Source of the DNA: Burkholderiaceae bacterium
GTDB lineage: Bacteria; Pseudomonadota; Gammaproteobacteria; Burkholderiales; Burkholderiaceae_E
Direction: 5' to 3'
Length of the DNA: 64,000 bases
Assembly (NCBI GenBank): GCA_016710525.1
Contig: JADJVQ010000030.1
Span: forward strand, 14,256-78,255
Shown: piece by piece, positions 63,530 through 64,000 of the stretch
How the letters are laid out: each line of letters starts with the position of its first letter
Position numbering within the stretch: the stretch's first letter is position 1
Program-made: the position numbers and the translations under genes
The notes under the pieces: generated by a model
Seen by the model: only the letters and a program-made list of their open reading frames with translations
Database searches by the model: none
Told to the model about the DNA's origin: nothing

Positions 63530-64000
63530 TCAGTCCGGCAGTCTGGGCAGGCTCGCGCTTCGGCTCGAGTACTCGCCCAGGGGCCGCAGCGCGCCGGCCA
63601 GGGCCCTGCCCAAGGCCACGGCCTGGCCGTCACCGCCGGCCCCATCGCCCGGCACAGCGACGATCACGCGCAGGAAGTTGCCGCTCGAGTGGTGCGCGTA
63701 GTTGAGCAGGTAATCACCCTCCCGCACGCCCGATCCCATCTGCGCCGACAGCCGGGAGCCCAGGGCTTCAGCGGCATTGCCGACCTTTTGCACCAGAAAA
63801 CACACGGGCTGGTTGAACGAGCCATTGAAGTCGTGAGCCAGCGAGCGCGGGCGCGATTTCTCGCAGAATTCGTCGCCCCACAGCAGGCGCTCGAAATGGC
63901 GTCCCGACTGGGTCGAGAGCATCAGCAGCACGGTGGTACGAGGCCGGCCGGCGGTCATGTGGACCAGACGCAGCGCCCAGCCCTCGACGTTCTGGCTCGC
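63530..64000 (-). CDS. Hypothetical protein, N-terminus cut by right edge
   Basis: The reading frame is open from the stop at 63530 to the window end and continues past an internal Met at 63958 into ASQNVEGWALRLVH. At least 157 residues are therefore coded, and the real start lies outside. Recognisable segments such as RTTVLLMLSTQSGRHFERLL and HDFNGSFNQPVCFLVQKVG look like genuine protein, but I cannot name a family. It is convergent with the Calx-beta gene, 22 bp away. Confidence 0.65.
   Translation of the reverse strand, partial: ASQNVEGWALRLVHMTAGRPRTTVLLMLSTQSGRHFERLLWGDEFCEKSRPRSLAHDFNGSFNQPVCFLVQKVGNAAEALGSRLSAQMGSGVREGDYLLNYAHHSSGNFLRVIVAVPGDGAGGDGQAVALGRALAGALRPLGEYSSRSASLPRLPD

Overview
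The window is a GC-rich (roughly 68-70%) chromosomal segment from a betaproteobacterium, most likely Burkholderiales. This rests on gene content: Bug/TctC-type binding proteins, a DUF2863 protein, the housekeeping run dnaQ / rnhA / methyltransferase / gloB / mltD, a PEP-CTERM-like protein and a betaproteobacterial-style sox cluster. I see no rRNA, tRNA, CRISPR array, insertion sequence or prophage gene.

Layout. 1-10 kb (all minus): two CaiB/BaiF CoA-transferases behind an IclR regulator, a DUF1615 lipoprotein and a YkvA protein, then an acyl-CoA ligase / Bug protein / esterase / alkylsulfatase operon whose last two genes are frameshifted. 10-15 kb: queC and a D-aminoacylase-type amidohydrolase (plus), then a fused enoyl-CoA hydratase/3-hydroxyacyl-CoA dehydrogenase (minus). 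15-21 kb (plus): an iron-uptake block with a Fur-box candidate, tonB-exbB-exbD, an 820-bp gene-poor stretch with an extreme GC block, a catecholate-siderophore receptor and a PiuC-type dioxygenase. 21-26 kb: quinone reductase, a free-standing biotinyl-domain protein, and a 2-oxoacid:ferredoxin oxidoreductase (korA frameshifted, korB) coupled to a ferritin-like protein and divergent from a YfhL-type ferredoxin.

26-35 kb holds a compact minus-strand thiosulfate-oxidation operon, soxR-C-D-Y-Z-A-X-B-H, ending in an intrinsic terminator. A secreted thioredoxin-fold gene is divergent from soxR. Two closely similar 20-bp dyads, in the soxR/thioredoxin gap and in the soxX-soxB gap, look like SoxR operators. 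35-43 kb: DUF2863, an S41 peptidase lipoprotein (frameshifted), and a minus-strand exopolysaccharide operon made of a PEP-CTERM-like secreted protein and PgaD-, PgaC- and PgaA-like proteins, with no pgaB deacetylase. 43-53 kb: dnaQ behind an RND efflux pump and its fusion protein, an aminotransferase, rnhA, a methyltransferase, gloB and mltD. 53-60 kb: a complete oligopeptide-type ABC importer (minus). 60-63.5 kb: a 1063-residue Calx-beta/pre-peptidase-C repeat protein (plus), then a gene cut by the right edge.

The genes suggest a heterotroph that breaks down fatty acids, esters and alkyl sulfates through CoA thioesters, gains energy from thiosulfate, and makes a surface polysaccharide. At least six otherwise conserved genes carry single-base frameshifts, most in GC-rich runs. 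This looks more like residual assembly error than gene decay, and the frameshift calls should be read that way until checked.
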